A DNA stretch of 64,000 nt from assembly GCF_900156155.1 (NCBI RefSeq), contig NZ_FTMD01000005.1, forward strand, positions 124,001 through 188,000, read 5' to 3'. The notes below the pieces were generated by a model. It made no database searches. It saw only the letters and a program-made list of their open reading frames with translations, and was not told the DNA's origin. Each line of letters starts with the position of its first letter. The stretch's first letter is position 1. A program made the position numbers and the translations under genes. This stretch comes from Aromatoleum tolulyticum (GTDB lineage: Bacteria > Pseudomonadota > Gammaproteobacteria > Burkholderiales > Rhodocyclaceae). Below are positions 9,014-22,594 of this stretch, piece after piece.

Positions 9014-11359
9014 ATGCAAATTGCAATTTTTGTGTTCGCGGCGGGCGTCTGGGGCGGGCAGTACCAGACGCAGCTGCCCTCGCATGCATGGCTCGCCGTG
9101 CTGTCGAGCATTTTGACCATCGCCGGCGCCGTCGCGTTTCAATGGTACAAGTCGGGCGTGGTGCGTGCGAACCTGTTTCGTGCGCTGGTCCTCGCGATCG
9201 CGCTGGGAGCCGGGTTTGCGTGGTCGAGCTGGCGCGCCGCGTGGCGGCTCGCGGACGAACTGCCGAGGGCGCTCGAAGGGCGCGATGTCGAACTCACCGG
9301 CGTCGTCGCGGAACTGCCCGAAGCCGGCGAGCAGGGCGTGCGCTTCGTCTTTCACGTCGAAAAGGCTTCCGCCGCGGTGCCGCAGCGCGTGCTCCTGTCG
9401 TGGTACGCGGCCGAGCGGGGTGGTGCTGCTGGCGTCGTGCCGTCGCCGCACCCCGGCGAGCGCTGGCAGTTCACGGTCCGGCTCAAGCGGCCGCACGGCC
9501 TCGCGAATCCGGAACTCTTCGATTACGAGGCAGCACTGCTCGAGCGCGGCATTCGCGCCACCGGCAGCGTGCGTCCGTCTCCCCCGCCGGTCCGCATCGA
9601 TGATTTCGTCGTGCGCCCGGCAACGCTCGTGCATCGCCTGCGCGACGCGATCCGCGCGCGTTTCCTCGCTGCGCTGCCGGGTGCCGAATTCGCCGGGGTG
9701 CTCGTCGCGCTCGCCGTAGGGGATCAGCGCGCCATTCCCGACGAGCAATGGACGGTGTTCCGCAACACCGGCGTCAGCCATCTCATCAGCATCTCCGGTC
9801 TGCACGTGTCGATGGTGGGGCTGCTTGTGGGCTGGCTTGCCGGCAAGGCGTGGCGCCGCTCGCAGCGGCGGATGTTGCGACTGCCGGCGATGAAGGTCGC
9901 CGCGGCGACCGGGCTCGCCGCGGCCGCCGTCTACGCGGTTCTCGCCGGCATGGGCATCCCGACGCAGCGTTCGCTGATCATGATCGCCGTGGTCGCGCTG
10001 GCGCTCCTCGGCGGGCGGGCGCCGTCCGGCGGCATCGTGCTCGCGCTCGCCTTGCTCTGTGTGCTGCTGTTCGATCCATGGGCGGTGCTGGCGGCGGGGT
10101 TCTGGCTGTCCTTCGGTGCGGTCGCGATCCTGATGTTCCTGCTCGGCGGCCGCGTGCGAGCAGCAAAGGGCTGGCGCGCGGCGGTGGCCAGCCAGCTCGG
10201 CATCACCCTCGCGATGATCCCGGGGCTGGTCGTCCTGTTCAACGGCTTCTCTCTGGTTTCCCCGCTCGCCAATGCGCTGGCGATTCCGCTCGTGAGCTTC
10301 GTGATCACGCCGCTGACGCTGCTCGCCATCGTCCTGCCTCTCACGGGGCTGCTCGAACTGGCGCATTGGTTCTTCGGGCTGCTGATGGTGTTCCTCGAGT
10401 GGCTGTCGGCCTTGCCCTTCGCGATGTGGACGCAGGCTGCGCCACCGGGGGTGCTGGCGGTCGCGGCGGTTGCCGGCGTTGCATGGCTGATGCTCCCGCG
10501 CGGCACGCCGGCGCGTGCGGCAGGGGCGCTGGCGATGCTGCCGATGCTCGCGTGGGTGCCCGATCGGCCCGCGTATGGCGCGTTCCGCATGGTCGTGCTG
10601 GATGTCGGGCAGGGTACCGCGGTACACGTCCGTACTGCCCGCCACGAACTCATCTACGACACCGGGCCGGCCTACCGCCAGGGCGGCGATGCGGGGGCGC
10701 GGGTGCTCGTCCCCTATCTTGGCGCTGCCGGTGTCCGACGGCTCGACCGTCTCGTCGTCTCGCACGACGACCTCGATCATTCGGGCGGCATGGCGTCCGT
10801 GCTCGCCGGTGTCGAAGTGGGCGAGGTCATGGCGAACTTCGCCGTTCCCGCGGACGCGCCCCCGCCGCGGGCAACGCGTCCGTGTCTCGCGGGCGACAGC
10901 TGGTCGTGGGATGGGGTGGAGTTCCGCATCCTGCATCCCGACGAAAGGGAGCTCGGCAAAACGTCGGACAATGACGCGTCCTGTGTGCTGCGGGTCGCTG
11001 CGCCCGGCGGATCGGTCCTGCTCGCGGGCGACATCGAGCGCGGTGCCGAGCAGCGCCTGGTCGCGCAGGCGAGCGGATCCCTGGCGAGTACCGTCGTCGT
11101 CGTGCCGCACCACGGGAGCCGCTCCTCGTCCGGCGATGCCTTCGTCTCCGGCGTGGCGCCGCGTGCGGCGATCCACTCGGCGGGCTACCTCAACCAGTTC
11201 CATCACCCGCACCCGGCCGTGCTGCAGCGCTGGTCGGAGGGAGGGGCGACGAACTGGCGCACCGACGAGCAGGGCGCAATCCTCGTCGATGCCGGTGCGC
11301 ACGGCGTCGAAATCGCGTCCTGGCGCGATCTTGCGCGCCGTTACTGGTACGGGCGTTAG
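9014..11359 (+). CDS. comEC: DNA uptake channel ComEC/Rec2
   Basis: ComEC forms the inner-membrane channel that brings single-stranded DNA into the cell during natural transformation. The 781-residue product has the full family layout: N-terminal helices with the DUF4131 region, the competence domain (TGVSHLISISGLHVSMVG near 250-270, then many helices), and a C-terminal metallo-beta-lactamase fold beginning VLDVGQGTAVHV. Metal motifs SHDDLDHSGG (about 583-592) and VPHHGSRSSSG are intact, so the nuclease-like domain may be active. The ATG at 9014 has only a weak ribosome site. No other competence gene is adjacent. Confidence 0.94.
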   Translation: MQIAIFVFAAGVWGGQYQTQLPSHAWLAVLSSILTIAGAVAFQWYKSGVVRANLFRALVLAIALGAGFAWSSWRAAWRLADELPRALEGRDVELTGVVAELPEAGEQGVRFVFHVEKASAAVPQRVLLSWYAAERGGAAGVVPSPHPGERWQFTVRLKRPHGLANPELFDYEAALLERGIRATGSVRPSPPPVRIDDFVVRPATLVHRLRDAIRARFLAALPGAEFAGVLVALAVGDQRAIPDEQWTVFRNTGVSHLISISGLHVSMVGLLVGWLAGKAWRRSQRRMLRLPAMKVAAATGLAAAAVYAVLAGMGIPTQRSLIMIAVVALALLGGRAPSGGIVLALALLCVLLFDPWAVLAAGFWLSFGAVAILMFLLGGRVRAAKGWRAAVASQLGITLAMIPGLVVLFNGFSLVSPLANALAIPLVSFVITPLTLLAIVLPLTGLLELAHWFFGLLMVFLEWLSALPFAMWTQAAPPGVLAVAAVAGVAWLMLPRGTPARAAGALAMLPMLAWVPDRPAYGAFRMVVLDVGQGTAVHVRTARHELIYDTGPAYRQGGDAGARVLVPYLGAAGVRRLDRLVVSHDDLDHSGGMASVLAGVEVGEVMANFAVPADAPPPRATRPCLAGDSWSWDGVEFRILHPDERELGKTSDNDASCVLRVAAPGGSVLLAGDIERGAEQRLVAQASGSLASTVVVVPHHGSRSSSGDAFVSGVAPRAAIHSAGYLNQFHHPHPAVLQRWSEGGATNWRTDEQGAILVDAGAHGVEIASWRDLARRYWYGR

Positions 11360-11412
11360 GCCGTCGTCCTGCTACACTTGGCCACTCACCCATCCTCCAC
11401 GATCTCGAATCG

Positions 11413-12351
11413 ATGAGCCTGTTCGACTCCCTGCGCCGGCTGTTGCGACCGGAACCGTATCCCGCGCCCGCTGCGGAGATCGTAGTCGATCGGCCATGGC
11501 ACGGCGTGCGCGAACGGTCGGTGCAGTGCATCGGTCCGCACGGTTTTCACCGCATGGCGTACACGGAATGGGGTGAGCCGGCGAACCGCAAGGTGCTCGT
11601 GTGCGCGCACGGCCTCACGCGCAACGGGCGCGACTTCGATTTCCTCGCCCAGGCACTGGCGGACGATTACCGCGTGGTCTGCCCGGACGTCGTCGGACGC
11701 GGGCGCAGCGACTGGCTCGGGGTGAAGTCCGACTACGGCTTTCCCGTGTACGTCGCCGATATGGTCACGCTGCTCGCGCGGCTCGATGCCGATACGGTGC
11801 ATTGGGTCGGCACCTCGATGGGCGGGATCATCGGCATGCTGATTGCCAGCAGGCCGCATACACCGATTTCGCGGCTGGTGCTCAATGACGTCGGGCCGGT
11901 GATCACCGCAGCTTCGCTGCGGCGCATCGGCGAATACGTCGGCAAGGCGCCGAAATTCGCCAGCATGGCGGAGGCCGAGGCCTGGATCCGTGCGGTGAGC
12001 GCGCCCTTCGGCCCGCTCACCGACGAACAGTGGCAACACCTCACGCGTTACTCGGTGCGTCCCGTCGAGGGGGGCTTCGCGATGGTGTACGACCCGGGGC
12101 TGGGCGACGTCTTCCGCGAGGCGCCCGTCGTGGTCGATGTCGACCTGTGGGACGTGTATAAGGCGATCCAGTGCCCGACGCTCGTGATCCGCGGCGCTGA
12201 ATCCGACCTGCTCCCACCCGAAACCTTCCGCCAGATGGGCGAAACCGGGCCATGTGCGCGCCTTGCCGAGATTGCCGGCGTCGGTCACGCGCCGGTGCTG
12301 ATGGACCGCGCCCAGATCGCGCTGGTGCGCGACTTCCTGCTGGAACGATGA
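11413..12351 (+). CDS. Alpha/beta-hydrolase-fold protein
   Basis: A 312-residue hydrolase of unknown substrate. The oxyanion region CAHGLTRNGRDFD, the nucleophile elbow GTSMGG (Ser135) and a late histidine (GVGHAP, His292) give a complete triad pattern with an acid near ESDLLPPE. The C-terminal KAIQCPTLVIRGAESDLL block is typical of epoxide-hydrolase or esterase-like members. No signal peptide is seen, so it is probably cytoplasmic. The next gene starts 28 bp downstream, suggesting co-transcription. Confidence 0.88.
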   Translation: MSLFDSLRRLLRPEPYPAPAAEIVVDRPWHGVRERSVQCIGPHGFHRMAYTEWGEPANRKVLVCAHGLTRNGRDFDFLAQALADDYRVVCPDVVGRGRSDWLGVKSDYGFPVYVADMVTLLARLDADTVHWVGTSMGGIIGMLIASRPHTPISRLVLNDVGPVITAASLRRIGEYVGKAPKFASMAEAEAWIRAVSAPFGPLTDEQWQHLTRYSVRPVEGGFAMVYDPGLGDVFREAPVVVDVDLWDVYKAIQCPTLVIRGAESDLLPPETFRQMGETGPCARLAEIAGVGHAPVLMDRAQIALVRDFLLER

Positions 12352-12379
12352 AGCGCGCGTTGCAGGGGAGGGGGAACCG

Positions 12380-13063
12380 ATGAGCGGCATCTCGACACTC
12401 GACTGGATTGCGCTCGGCTGGTTTCTCGCGGCCTGGGCGGGCTATGGCTGGCTCTCGGAAAACAGCCGCTGGTCGCAGCGCGGGCTGATGGGGGTGAGCC
12501 ATCGCTTCCGGCTCGACTGGGCACGCGAGATGCTGGCACGCGAGCTGCGCGTCAGCGATGCGGCATTGGTGGGAAACCTGATGCAGAGCGTGTCCTTCTA
12601 TGCGAACACGACGATCTACATCATCGCCGGCCTGCTTGCCGTCCTCGGGGCACTCGACCAGGCGATGCGCTTCACCGCCGACCTGCCGTTCGCGCGCGCG
12701 ACCTCGCGCGAGCTGGGGGAACTGAAGCTGTTGCTGCTGCTGACCGTGTTCGTCGTCGCGTACTTCAAGTTCACGTGGTCGCTGCGCCAGTTCAACATGC
12801 TGTCGATCCTGATCGGCGCGAGTCCGACGAATCCGCACGGCGAAGGGCACGAGCGCATGGTGCAGCGGGTGGCGATGGTGAACTCGCTGGCCGGCGACGA
12901 GTTCAACCGCGGCATCCGTGCCTACTATTTCGGCCTGGCCGCAGTCGCCTGGTTCATCCAGCCGTGGCTCTTCCTGTTCCTGACCGCCCTGGTCGTCGTG
13001 GTGCTGTATCGCCGCGATTTCGCTTCGGCGGTGCTGGTGGCGCTCGACAGCGACCGCGCCTGA
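12380..13063 (+). CDS. DUF599 membrane protein
   Basis: A 227-residue inner-membrane protein of the DUF599 family, function unknown. It has about four hydrophobic segments (near 8-25, 75-95, 112-130 and 185-215). The family-type loop KFTWSLRQFNMLSILIGASP lies after the third. The start is well supported by GGGGAGGGGG 5-8 nt before the ATG. It follows the hydrolase gene closely and ends at a hairpin. Confidence 0.85.
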   Translation: MSGISTLDWIALGWFLAAWAGYGWLSENSRWSQRGLMGVSHRFRLDWAREMLARELRVSDAALVGNLMQSVSFYANTTIYIIAGLLAVLGALDQAMRFTADLPFARATSRELGELKLLLLLTVFVVAYFKFTWSLRQFNMLSILIGASPTNPHGEGHERMVQRVAMVNSLAGDEFNRGIRAYYFGLAAVAWFIQPWLFLFLTALVVVVLYRRDFASAVLVALDSDRA

Positions 13064-13085
13064 AGTCACCCCGAGATGGGTGACT
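13064..13085. terminator. Hairpin between convergent DUF599 and msrB genes
   Basis: AGTCACCC-cgagat-GGGTGACT is an 8-bp perfect stem with a 6-nt loop lying between two convergent stop codons. It probably works in both directions, although a T-tract is lacking. Confidence 0.55.
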
Positions 13086-13095
13086 CCGGGGGGCG

Positions 13096-13512
13096 TCAGT
13101 CCTCGCCCTCTGACGAGCGCTGCGGATCGAAGCGGATGGAGGCGGAGTTGATGCAGTAGCGCAGCCCCGTGGGGGGCGGTCCGTCCTCGAACACGTGTCC
13201 GAGATGGGCGCCGCACTGCCGGCACAGCACCTCGGTGCGATGCATGAGATGGGAGCGGTCTTCCGCCTCGTCGACGTTTTCGGGTGCGGCGGCGGTCCAG
13301 AAGCTGGGCCAGCCGCAACCGGCGTCGAACTTGTGCTCGGAGTCGAACAACGGCGCCCCGCAGCAGCTGCAGCGGTACTCGCCGTTTTCCCAGAAGTCCC
13401 AGTATTCGCCGGTAAAGGCGCGCTCGGTGCCTTTTTGCCGGGCGATCTGGTATTGCGTTGGCGAGAGTTGCGCGCGCCACTCGGCGTCGGTCTTTTCGAT
13501 CTTGCGGCTCAT
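13096..13512 (-). CDS. msrB: Peptide-methionine (R)-S-oxide reductase MsrB
   Basis: Repairs the R-form of methionine sulfoxide in proteins using thioredoxin. The 138-residue, cytoplasmic, single-domain enzyme keeps the zinc cysteines C48/C51 and C97/C100, the GCGWPSFW loop at 65-72, and catalytic Cys120 in RYCINSASI. The residue usually acting as resolving cysteine in some MsrBs (near 65) is also Cys (GCGWP, C66). The start MSRKIEKTD gives normal family length. Confidence 0.96.
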   Translation of the reverse strand: MSRKIEKTDAEWRAQLSPTQYQIARQKGTERAFTGEYWDFWENGEYRCSCCGAPLFDSEHKFDAGCGWPSFWTAAAPENVDEAEDRSHLMHRTEVLCRQCGAHLGHVFEDGPPPTGLRYCINSASIRFDPQRSSEGED

Positions 13513-13547
13513 TCGTCTTCCCTCCGTCGGAACCGCGCGCGCAAATT

Positions 13548-14717
13548 TCAGTGCAGGTGGCGCGGTGCCTGTTCGCCGTGTTCGTCAGGCATTTCCGCGT
13601 GCACGATTTCGCCCTCCGGCGAGGGGTAGAGCGGTGCGCCGCAGTCGTCGCAGTATTCGAGCGGGAAACGGTGCTCGAGGTTCACGATTTCGGTGACGCC
13701 GCAGTCGCGCAGCACCGCCTCGATCTCGCTGTGCGAATCGGCCGTTTCGTCTTCCGCGCCCAGCAGCGGCCAGACGACACCGTGAACGACCTCTTCCTTG
13801 CCGCGGAGCGTCAGGCCGACACGGTATTCCTCGAGTTCGCGGTCGTAGAACGGCGCGATCACGGCACGGACGTTCGCGGCGGGCATATCCAGCTCCGCGC
13901 CGAGGAAGGCCACGGACGCGCGGATCGCGTACGGGCGGCTGTCCTTGTCGGCCTGGCGGCTGGCGGCGAAATACGCTTCCGGCAGCACGACTTCCATCGC
14001 ACAGCCCGGCAGCAGGGGCGTGAGGCATGCGCCGCCCTGCATGCGCCACTGCGTCATGCTCTGTTCGCGCGTGCGCTCGGATTGCTGCCAGGCGAACAGT
14101 GCCTCGCCCTTCGGCACCGCGATTGCTGCGAGCAGGTAACGGGTGTCGGACAGGAATTGCGCCGTTTCCGGCATGCCTTCGGTGTCGATGTGCAGGTCCT
14201 TGCCGGCGACGGCGGCACGCCCGAGTTCGGCCGCGAATGCGGCGGTCGCGCAGTAACCCTGCGGCAGTTGGTCGGGGCTGAAGAGGAAATCGGCGAGCGC
14301 CAGTTTCACCTTGTCGGCGAGCACGTGCGCCTGCATATGCACCCGCAGGTTCGCGAGCACCGCGGAGGAAATGGTGTTCGACGGAATGCGGTAGCGCGAC
14401 CACGCCAGCACCGGCGCGGCGATGAGCAGGACGTCGTGATCCGGTGATACGCCCGAAGCGCTTTCCGCGCGCGACTCGATATAGTCCGCCAGTTCGTCGT
14501 ACGCGCGTGGATCGGCGGCGTAGAGATGATCGAGTGCCGCGTTCAGGGTGTCCTCGCCGCCTTCCTCGAGGATGCGGTCAAGGCTGTCGCACAGCAGCCG
14601 GTCCCAGTAGCGATCTTCGGCACGGCTACCGGATTCGGCCAGGCCCGTTGCGAGCCAGATCAGGTTTTCGGCGTCGCGGCCCAAACCACCGCGGCGTTTT
14701 TGACGGGGTCTCTTCAT
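13548..14717 (-). CDS. DUF2863 family protein
   Basis: A 389-residue soluble protein of a family essentially confined to betaproteobacteria; its function is unknown. The basic start [19 protein letters not shown] and the C-terminal [15 protein letters not shown] are typical. The latter has a Cys-x2-Cys knuckle but no second pair, so a full zinc ribbon is not shown. It sits alone between msrB and ppsR on the same strand, with 35-40 bp gaps, so it could share a transcript with either. Confidence 0.8.
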   Translation of the reverse strand: MKRPRQKRRGGLGRDAENLIWLATGLAESGSRAEDRYWDRLLCDSLDRILEEGGEDTLNAALDHLYAADPRAYDELADYIESRAESASGVSPDHDVLLIAAPVLAWSRYRIPSNTISSAVLANLRVHMQAHVLADKVKLALADFLFSPDQLPQGYCATAAFAAELGRAAVAGKDLHIDTEGMPETAQFLSDTRYLLAAIAVPKGEALFAWQQSERTREQSMTQWRMQGGACLTPLLPGCAMEVVLPEAYFAASRQADKDSRPYAIRASVAFLGAELDMPAANVRAVIAPFYDRELEEYRVGLTLRGKEEVVHGVVWPLLGAEDETADSHSEIEAVLRDCGVTEIVNLEHRFPLEYCDDCGAPLYPSPEGEIVHAEMPDEHGEQAPRHLH

Positions 14718-14756
14718 GGAAATTCCTGTTTGGGGATGTTGCTGCGCCTGCGCAAC

Positions 14757-15590
14757 TCAATACGCAGGCTTGTTGAGCCTCACGGCCTGGAGGATGGTAG
14801 CCGAAATCTCCTCGATCGATTTCGTCGTCGAGTCCAGCCACTGGATGTTCTCGCGACGCATCAGCTTCTGCGCCGCCTCGATCTCGAAGCGGCAATTCTC
14901 GATCGCCGCGTAGCGGCTGTTCGGGCGACGCTCCTGGCGAATCTGCGAAAGCCGCTCCGGTGCGATCGTAAGCCCGAACAGCTTGTTGCGGTGGCGGTGC
15001 AGTTCGCCGGGCAGCTTGTTGCGCTCGAAATCCTCGGGGATGAGGGGGTAGTTCGCGGCCTTCACGCCGAATTGCACAGCGAGATAGAGACTGGTCGGCG
15101 TCTTGCCGGAGCGCGACACGCCGACGAGGATCACGTCCGCGTCCGCGAGTTCGCCGTCCGACGAGATGCCGTCGTCGTGCGCCATGGCGAAGTTGATCGC
15201 CTCGATGCGGGACTTGTAGTCCTGGCTCTCGGCCATGCCGTGAAAGCGTCCGACCGTGTGGGTCGAGCGTTGGCCGAGTTCCGCTTCGAGCGGCACGATG
15301 AACTGGTCGAACAGGTCTACGAAAAGTGCATCCGTGTCACGCAGTCCGCTCTCGGGCTGCGCATTGACCAGGGTACTGAAGACGATGGGGCGCACGCCGT
15401 CGCTCGCGCGCGCCTCGCGGATCTGGCGGGCGGCGTCGAGTGCCTTGTCGAGGTCGTCGACGAAGGGTATGCGGACCTGTCGCAGGTTCGAATCCGGAAA
15501 CTGCGCCAGCAGGCTGTGGCCCAGGGTCTCGGCCGTGATGCCGGTGCCGTCGGAGATGAAGAATACGGTCCGGGTGGGGTGTTCGCTCAT
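14757..15590 (-). CDS. ppsR: PEP synthase regulatory protein (bifunctional kinase/phosphorylase)
   Basis: Controls PEP synthase by ADP-dependent phosphorylation of a threonine and Pi-dependent dephosphorylation. The 277-residue product has the family start [18 protein letters not shown] and a P-loop GVSRSGKT at 157-164 followed by PTSLYLA. The start MSEHPT was chosen because it directly precedes this conserved block; a longer upstream frame runs into the divergent promoter region. Divergence from ppsA, its target, with a 109-bp shared control region, supports the role strongly. Confidence 0.95.
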   Translation of the reverse strand: MSEHPTRTVFFISDGTGITAETLGHSLLAQFPDSNLRQVRIPFVDDLDKALDAARQIREARASDGVRPIVFSTLVNAQPESGLRDTDALFVDLFDQFIVPLEAELGQRSTHTVGRFHGMAESQDYKSRIEAINFAMAHDDGISSDGELADADVILVGVSRSGKTPTSLYLAVQFGVKAANYPLIPEDFERNKLPGELHRHRNKLFGLTIAPERLSQIRQERRPNSRYAAIENCRFEIEAAQKLMRRENIQWLDSTTKSIEEISATILQAVRLNKPAY

Positions 15591-15699
15591 GACTTGGGCC
15601 GAAGATCGTGATATAGGGGAAAACCTGCCGTGCGGCAAAGCAGCAAATTTCGTTAAAATTACATTTTGCTTTCTCCCCAACAAAACCGGAAGGCCATTC

Positions 15700-18066
15700 A
15701 TGTCCCGTTATGTCATCCCTTTCACTGAACTGCGCATGTCGGACGTAGAGCAGGTCGGTGGCAAGAACGCCTCGCTTGGCGAGATGATCAGCCAGTTGCC
15801 CTCGAGCGTTCGGGTTCCTGGCGGTTTCGCTACCACAGCGTACGCGTTCCGCGAGTTCCTTGCCCACCAGGGTCTCGCGGAGAAAATCCGTGCGGCGCTG
15901 GATGCGCTGGATGTGGATGACGTCGAAAAGCTGGCGAAGACCGGCGCACAGGTCCGCCAGTGGGTCGTCGAAACCCCCTTCCCGGCAAAGCTGGAGGAAG
16001 AGATCCGCTCAGCGTACAACGCACTGACCGCGGAAGGCGAGGGTAGTTTCGCAGTTCGTTCGTCCGCGACCGCCGAGGACCTCCCGGATGCCTCGTTCGC
16101 CGGTCAGCAGGAAACCTTCCTGAACATTCACGGCTACGAGAACATCCTGCACGCGATGAAGGAAGTGTTCGCGTCGCTGTACAACGACCGCGCCATCGCC
16201 TACCGCGTGCACAAAGGCTTCGCCCACGCCGACGTCGCGCTGTCGGCCGGCGTGCAGCGCATGGTGCGCTCGGACACCGGTGCCTCGGGCGTGATGTTCA
16301 CGATCGACACCGAATCGGGCTTCGACAACGTCGTCTTCATCACGGCTTCCTACGGCCTGGGCGAGACGGTCGTGCAGGGCGCAGTCAATCCGGACGAGTA
16401 CTACGTGCACAAGCCCACGCTTGAACTGGGCAAGCCGGCGGTGATTCGCCGCAACCTCGGCTCCAAGCTCATCAAGATGGTCTTCGCCGACAAGAAGGAA
16501 GCCGGCAAGTCGGTGCGCACCGTCGATGTGCCCGAAGCCGACCGCGTGAAATTCTCGCTGACGAACGAGGACGTGCTCGAACTCGCACGTTACGCCGTCG
16601 TGATCGAGAAGCACTACGGCCGCCCGATGGACATCGAATGGGGCAAGGACGGCCAGGACGGCAAGCTCTACATCCTGCAGGCGCGTCCCGAGACGGTGAA
16701 GAGCCAGGCCAACGGCCTGGTGATGGAAAAGTACCGCCTCAAGCAGTACGGCAAGGCCCTGACGCACGGCCGCGCGATCGGCCAGAAAATCGGCGTCGGC
16801 ACCGTGCGCGTCGTGGCCGATGCGTCCGAGATGAGCCGCGTGCTCGCGGGCGACATCCTCGTCACCGACATGACCGACCCGAACTGGGAGCCGGTGATGA
16901 AGCGCGCCAGCGCGATCGTGACGAACCGTGGCGGCCGTACCTGCCACGCCGCGATCATCGCGCGCGAGCTGGGCATCCCGGCGATCGTCGGCTGCGGCAA
17001 CGCGACCGACGTGCTGTCCGAGGGCGATTCGGTGACCGTGTCGTGCGCGGAAGGCGACACCGGCTACGTCTATCGCGGCAAGCTCGACTACGAAGTGACG
17101 ACCACGGACATGGGCAACTTGCCCGACATCCCGGTCAAGATCATGATGAACGTCGGCAACCCCGAACTCGCCTTCGAATTCGCGCAGATCCCGAACGGCG
17201 GCGTCGGCCTTGCGCGCCTCGAGTTCGTGATCAACAACATGATCGGCATCCACCCGAAGGCGATCCTCGACCTGAACCAGGTGCCCGCCAGCCTGCGCGA
17301 CGAGATCCTGCGCCGTTCGCGCGGCTACGCAACGCCGAAGCAGTTCTTCATCGAGAAGCTCGTCGAGGGCGTGGCCACGATCGCCGCGGCCTTCTATCCG
17401 AAGCCCGTCATCGTGCGCATGTCCGACTTCAAGTCGAACGAGTACCGCAAGCTTCTCGGCGGCGAGATCTACGAGCCGGAGGAAGAGAACCCGATGCTGG
17501 GCTTCCGCGGCGCCTCGCGCTACATCGCCCACAGCTTCCGCGACTGCTTCGAGCTCGAGTGCGTCGCGATGAAGAAGGTGAGGAACGAGCTGGGCCTGAC
17601 CAACGTGCAGATCATGATTCCGTTCGTGCGCAACGTCGAGGAGGCCAAGGGCGTCGTCGATCTCCTCGCCGCGAACGGCCTGAAGCGCGGCACGAACGAT
17701 CTCAAGCTCATCATGATGTGCGAGATCCCGTCCAACGCGCTGCTCGCCGATGCCTTCCTGGAGCACTTCGACGGTTTCTCGATCGGCTCGAACGACCTCA
17801 CCCAGCTCACGCTGGGCCTCGACCGCGACTCGGGCCTCGTCGCCCATGCGTTCGACGAACGCGATCCGGCCGTCAAGCAGCTGCTGTCGATGGCGATCAA
17901 GTCCGCCAACCGTCTCGGTAAGTACGTCGGCATCTGCGGCCAGGGGCCGTCGGATCACGCCGATTTTGCCGAATGGCTGATGGACGAGGGTATCCAGACC
18001 ATCTCGCTCAACCCCGATACGGTCGTCGACACCTGGCTCAAGCTCTCCGAGCACGCCGGCAAGTAA
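15700..18066 (+). CDS. ppsA: Phosphoenolpyruvate synthase
   Basis: Converts pyruvate, ATP and water to PEP, AMP and Pi, the entry step of gluconeogenesis from pyruvate or lactate. The 788-residue product has the three PpsA parts: the ATP-grasp domain ([12 protein letters not shown] at the start, [20 protein letters not shown]), the swivelling phosphohistidine domain ([13 protein letters not shown], His416) and the PEP/pyruvate barrel ending [17 protein letters not shown]. The start MSRYVIPF follows GGAAGG at 7 nt; the frame extends far upstream but overlaps ppsR. It has its own classic terminator. The pairing with lactate uptake elsewhere in the window is consistent with growth on C3 acids. 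Confidence 0.97.
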   Translation: MSRYVIPFTELRMSDVEQVGGKNASLGEMISQLPSSVRVPGGFATTAYAFREFLAHQGLAEKIRAALDALDVDDVEKLAKTGAQVRQWVVETPFPAKLEEEIRSAYNALTAEGEGSFAVRSSATAEDLPDASFAGQQETFLNIHGYENILHAMKEVFASLYNDRAIAYRVHKGFAHADVALSAGVQRMVRSDTGASGVMFTIDTESGFDNVVFITASYGLGETVVQGAVNPDEYYVHKPTLELGKPAVIRRNLGSKLIKMVFADKKEAGKSVRTVDVPEADRVKFSLTNEDVLELARYAVVIEKHYGRPMDIEWGKDGQDGKLYILQARPETVKSQANGLVMEKYRLKQYGKALTHGRAIGQKIGVGTVRVVADASEMSRVLAGDILVTDMTDPNWEPVMKRASAIVTNRGGRTCHAAIIARELGIPAIVGCGNATDVLSEGDSVTVSCAEGDTGYVYRGKLDYEVTTTDMGNLPDIPVKIMMNVGNPELAFEFAQIPNGGVGLARLEFVINNMIGIHPKAILDLNQVPASLRDEILRRSRGYATPKQFFIEKLVEGVATIAAAFYPKPVIVRMSDFKSNEYRKLLGGEIYEPEEENPMLGFRGASRYIAHSFRDCFELECVAMKKVRNELGLTNVQIMIPFVRNVEEAKGVVDLLAANGLKRGTNDLKLIMMCEIPSNALLADAFLEHFDGFSIGSNDLTQLTLGLDRDSGLVAHAFDERDPAVKQLLSMAIKSANRLGKYVGICGQGPSDHADFAEWLMDEGIQTISLNPDTVVDTWLKLSEHAGK

Positions 18067-18088
18067 GACCGCTGGCGAGTGAGGGTAG

Positions 18089-18116
18089 AACGGCGGCTGT
18101 GACCGCCGTTTTTTTT
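18089..18116 (+). terminator. Rho-independent terminator of ppsA
   Basis: AACGGCGG-ctgtga-CCGCCGTT is an 8-bp stem followed directly by six further T residues (eight T in all), 22 bp beyond the ppsA stop. This is a textbook intrinsic terminator. Confidence 0.93.
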
Positions 18117-18363
18117 GGGCAGCAGGGCGGCGATTCGTGCGCCTTGAGCGTGATCATTTCCAGCCGACGCTAATCGTTGTCTATTGTCGTCCTCGGATAC
18201 AACGTCAGGACAATCGATGGCCGGATCCAGCGCCGCCTTGCTGTCAGCACGTAGTTGATCGTTGCAGCACTCGTGCTTCTGGCACTGTTCACGAATGGTC
18301 TGGCGCTGAAATTCGTCCGTGCGCGCTGAGATGCGCGGCCATTACATATCGGAGGTGCAAAGC

Positions 18364-18747
18364 ATGGGTGTGATCGACGGGGTGACCCGGGATCTTCTTG
18401 AAAAAACGGAATTTCTGGCGATTGTCACGGAAGGGCCGGACGGTCCGCATGTGGTCGGGAATTGGGGCGAGTATTTGCGGCGCCTGGGCCTCGAGGGCGA
18501 CAGGATGGTCTTTCCCGCCGGGTACTACCGCAAGACCGAGGAAAATCTGGAGCGCAACGCGCGGGTCCAGGTGCTGGCTGCGTCGCGGTCGGTCGATGGC
18601 AGTCACGGACCGGGGCAGGGCTGCCTGCTGCATGGAAACGGCACCATCATCAATGACGGCGAGCTGGTCGCGCGCGTCAAGGCGGCGTTCCCTTGGGCGC
18701 GGGGCGCCCTGGTCATCGACGTTGACCGGGCAGAATTGCAGCTCTAG
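18364..18747 (+). CDS. Pyridoxamine 5'-phosphate oxidase-like FMN-binding protein
   Basis: A 127-residue split-barrel protein related to the PNPOx/FMN-binding fold. EFLAIVTEGPDGPHVVGNWG at 17-36 and VFPAGYYRKTEENLERN resemble the strand-loop core of that superfamily. It is too short for true PdxH and lacks its signature. The start MGVIDGV was chosen for its strong ribosome site GGAGGTG 8 nt upstream; a longer frame begins 45 nt earlier without one. Its substrate and cofactor are unproven. It is monocistronic and converges on the fadH-type gene. Confidence 0.7.
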   Translation: MGVIDGVTRDLLEKTEFLAIVTEGPDGPHVVGNWGEYLRRLGLEGDRMVFPAGYYRKTEENLERNARVQVLAASRSVDGSHGPGQGCLLHGNGTIINDGELVARVKAAFPWARGALVIDVDRAELQL

Positions 18748-18811
18748 TGAGCAGGCGCCGTTACGGCGGCGCCTTCTTTCGTGATTGTCCGGCGGCGCAA
18801 ACTCAGAGCGC

Positions 18812-22169
<3,358 letters not shown>

Positions 22170-22547
22170 GTGCCACCAGTGAGGGAACCGCGGCGTTCGC
22201 CGAACCATGACCTGACGCGCAATGAATACGCACTGAGCCCGGCGAACCGCGGCTTCGGCCGCATGGCGTTCGTGCTGGCGGCCGTGCTCGCGGTGGTGTT
22301 GCTTGCGGTGGCCGGACTGCGGTTCTTCGAGAATCATCTCGCGCCCGCGTCCTATCTTTCCGATGTGCGCGCGGAAAACCTCGAACTCAGGAAGGAGCTC
22401 GCCAAGGTCCGTCTCGAGCTGGAGGTGGAATTGGCGACGCGCAGCGAGCTCGAGCGTCAGGTCGCAACGCTCAACGAGCAACTCAAGCAGGTGGGCGACG
22501 AACTGGCATTCCTGAAGTCTGCCGGGGCGCGCAGGCCGGAGAAGTGA
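22170..22547 (+). CDS. Membrane protein with periplasmic coiled coil
   Basis: A 125-residue protein of no named function. It has a basic cytoplasmic tail, one membrane helix (about 32-50) and a C-terminal heptad-rich segment (ENLELRKELAKVRLELEVEL onward), a bitopic, FtsB/FtsL-like layout. The frame begins with GTG directly after the M23 stop (TGAGTG); a second GTG lies 9 nt on, so the exact start is uncertain. Its place between an M23 peptidase and a bactofilin suggests it links or localises the two. Confidence 0.75.
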   Translation: MPPVREPRRSPNHDLTRNEYALSPANRGFGRMAFVLAAVLAVVLLAVAGLRFFENHLAPASYLSDVRAENLELRKELAKVRLELEVELATRSELERQVATLNEQLKQVGDELAFLKSAGARRPEK

Positions 22548-22594
22548 TCCGCCGCGCCGGGCAGGCGCGGGAATTCAAACGGGAGGCAGGACAG

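Noticed and set aside
16009-18054. 681-codon frame antisense to ppsA
   Set aside because: No motif and Arg/Ala/Asp-rich; the plus strand encodes an intact PEP synthase with every expected block.
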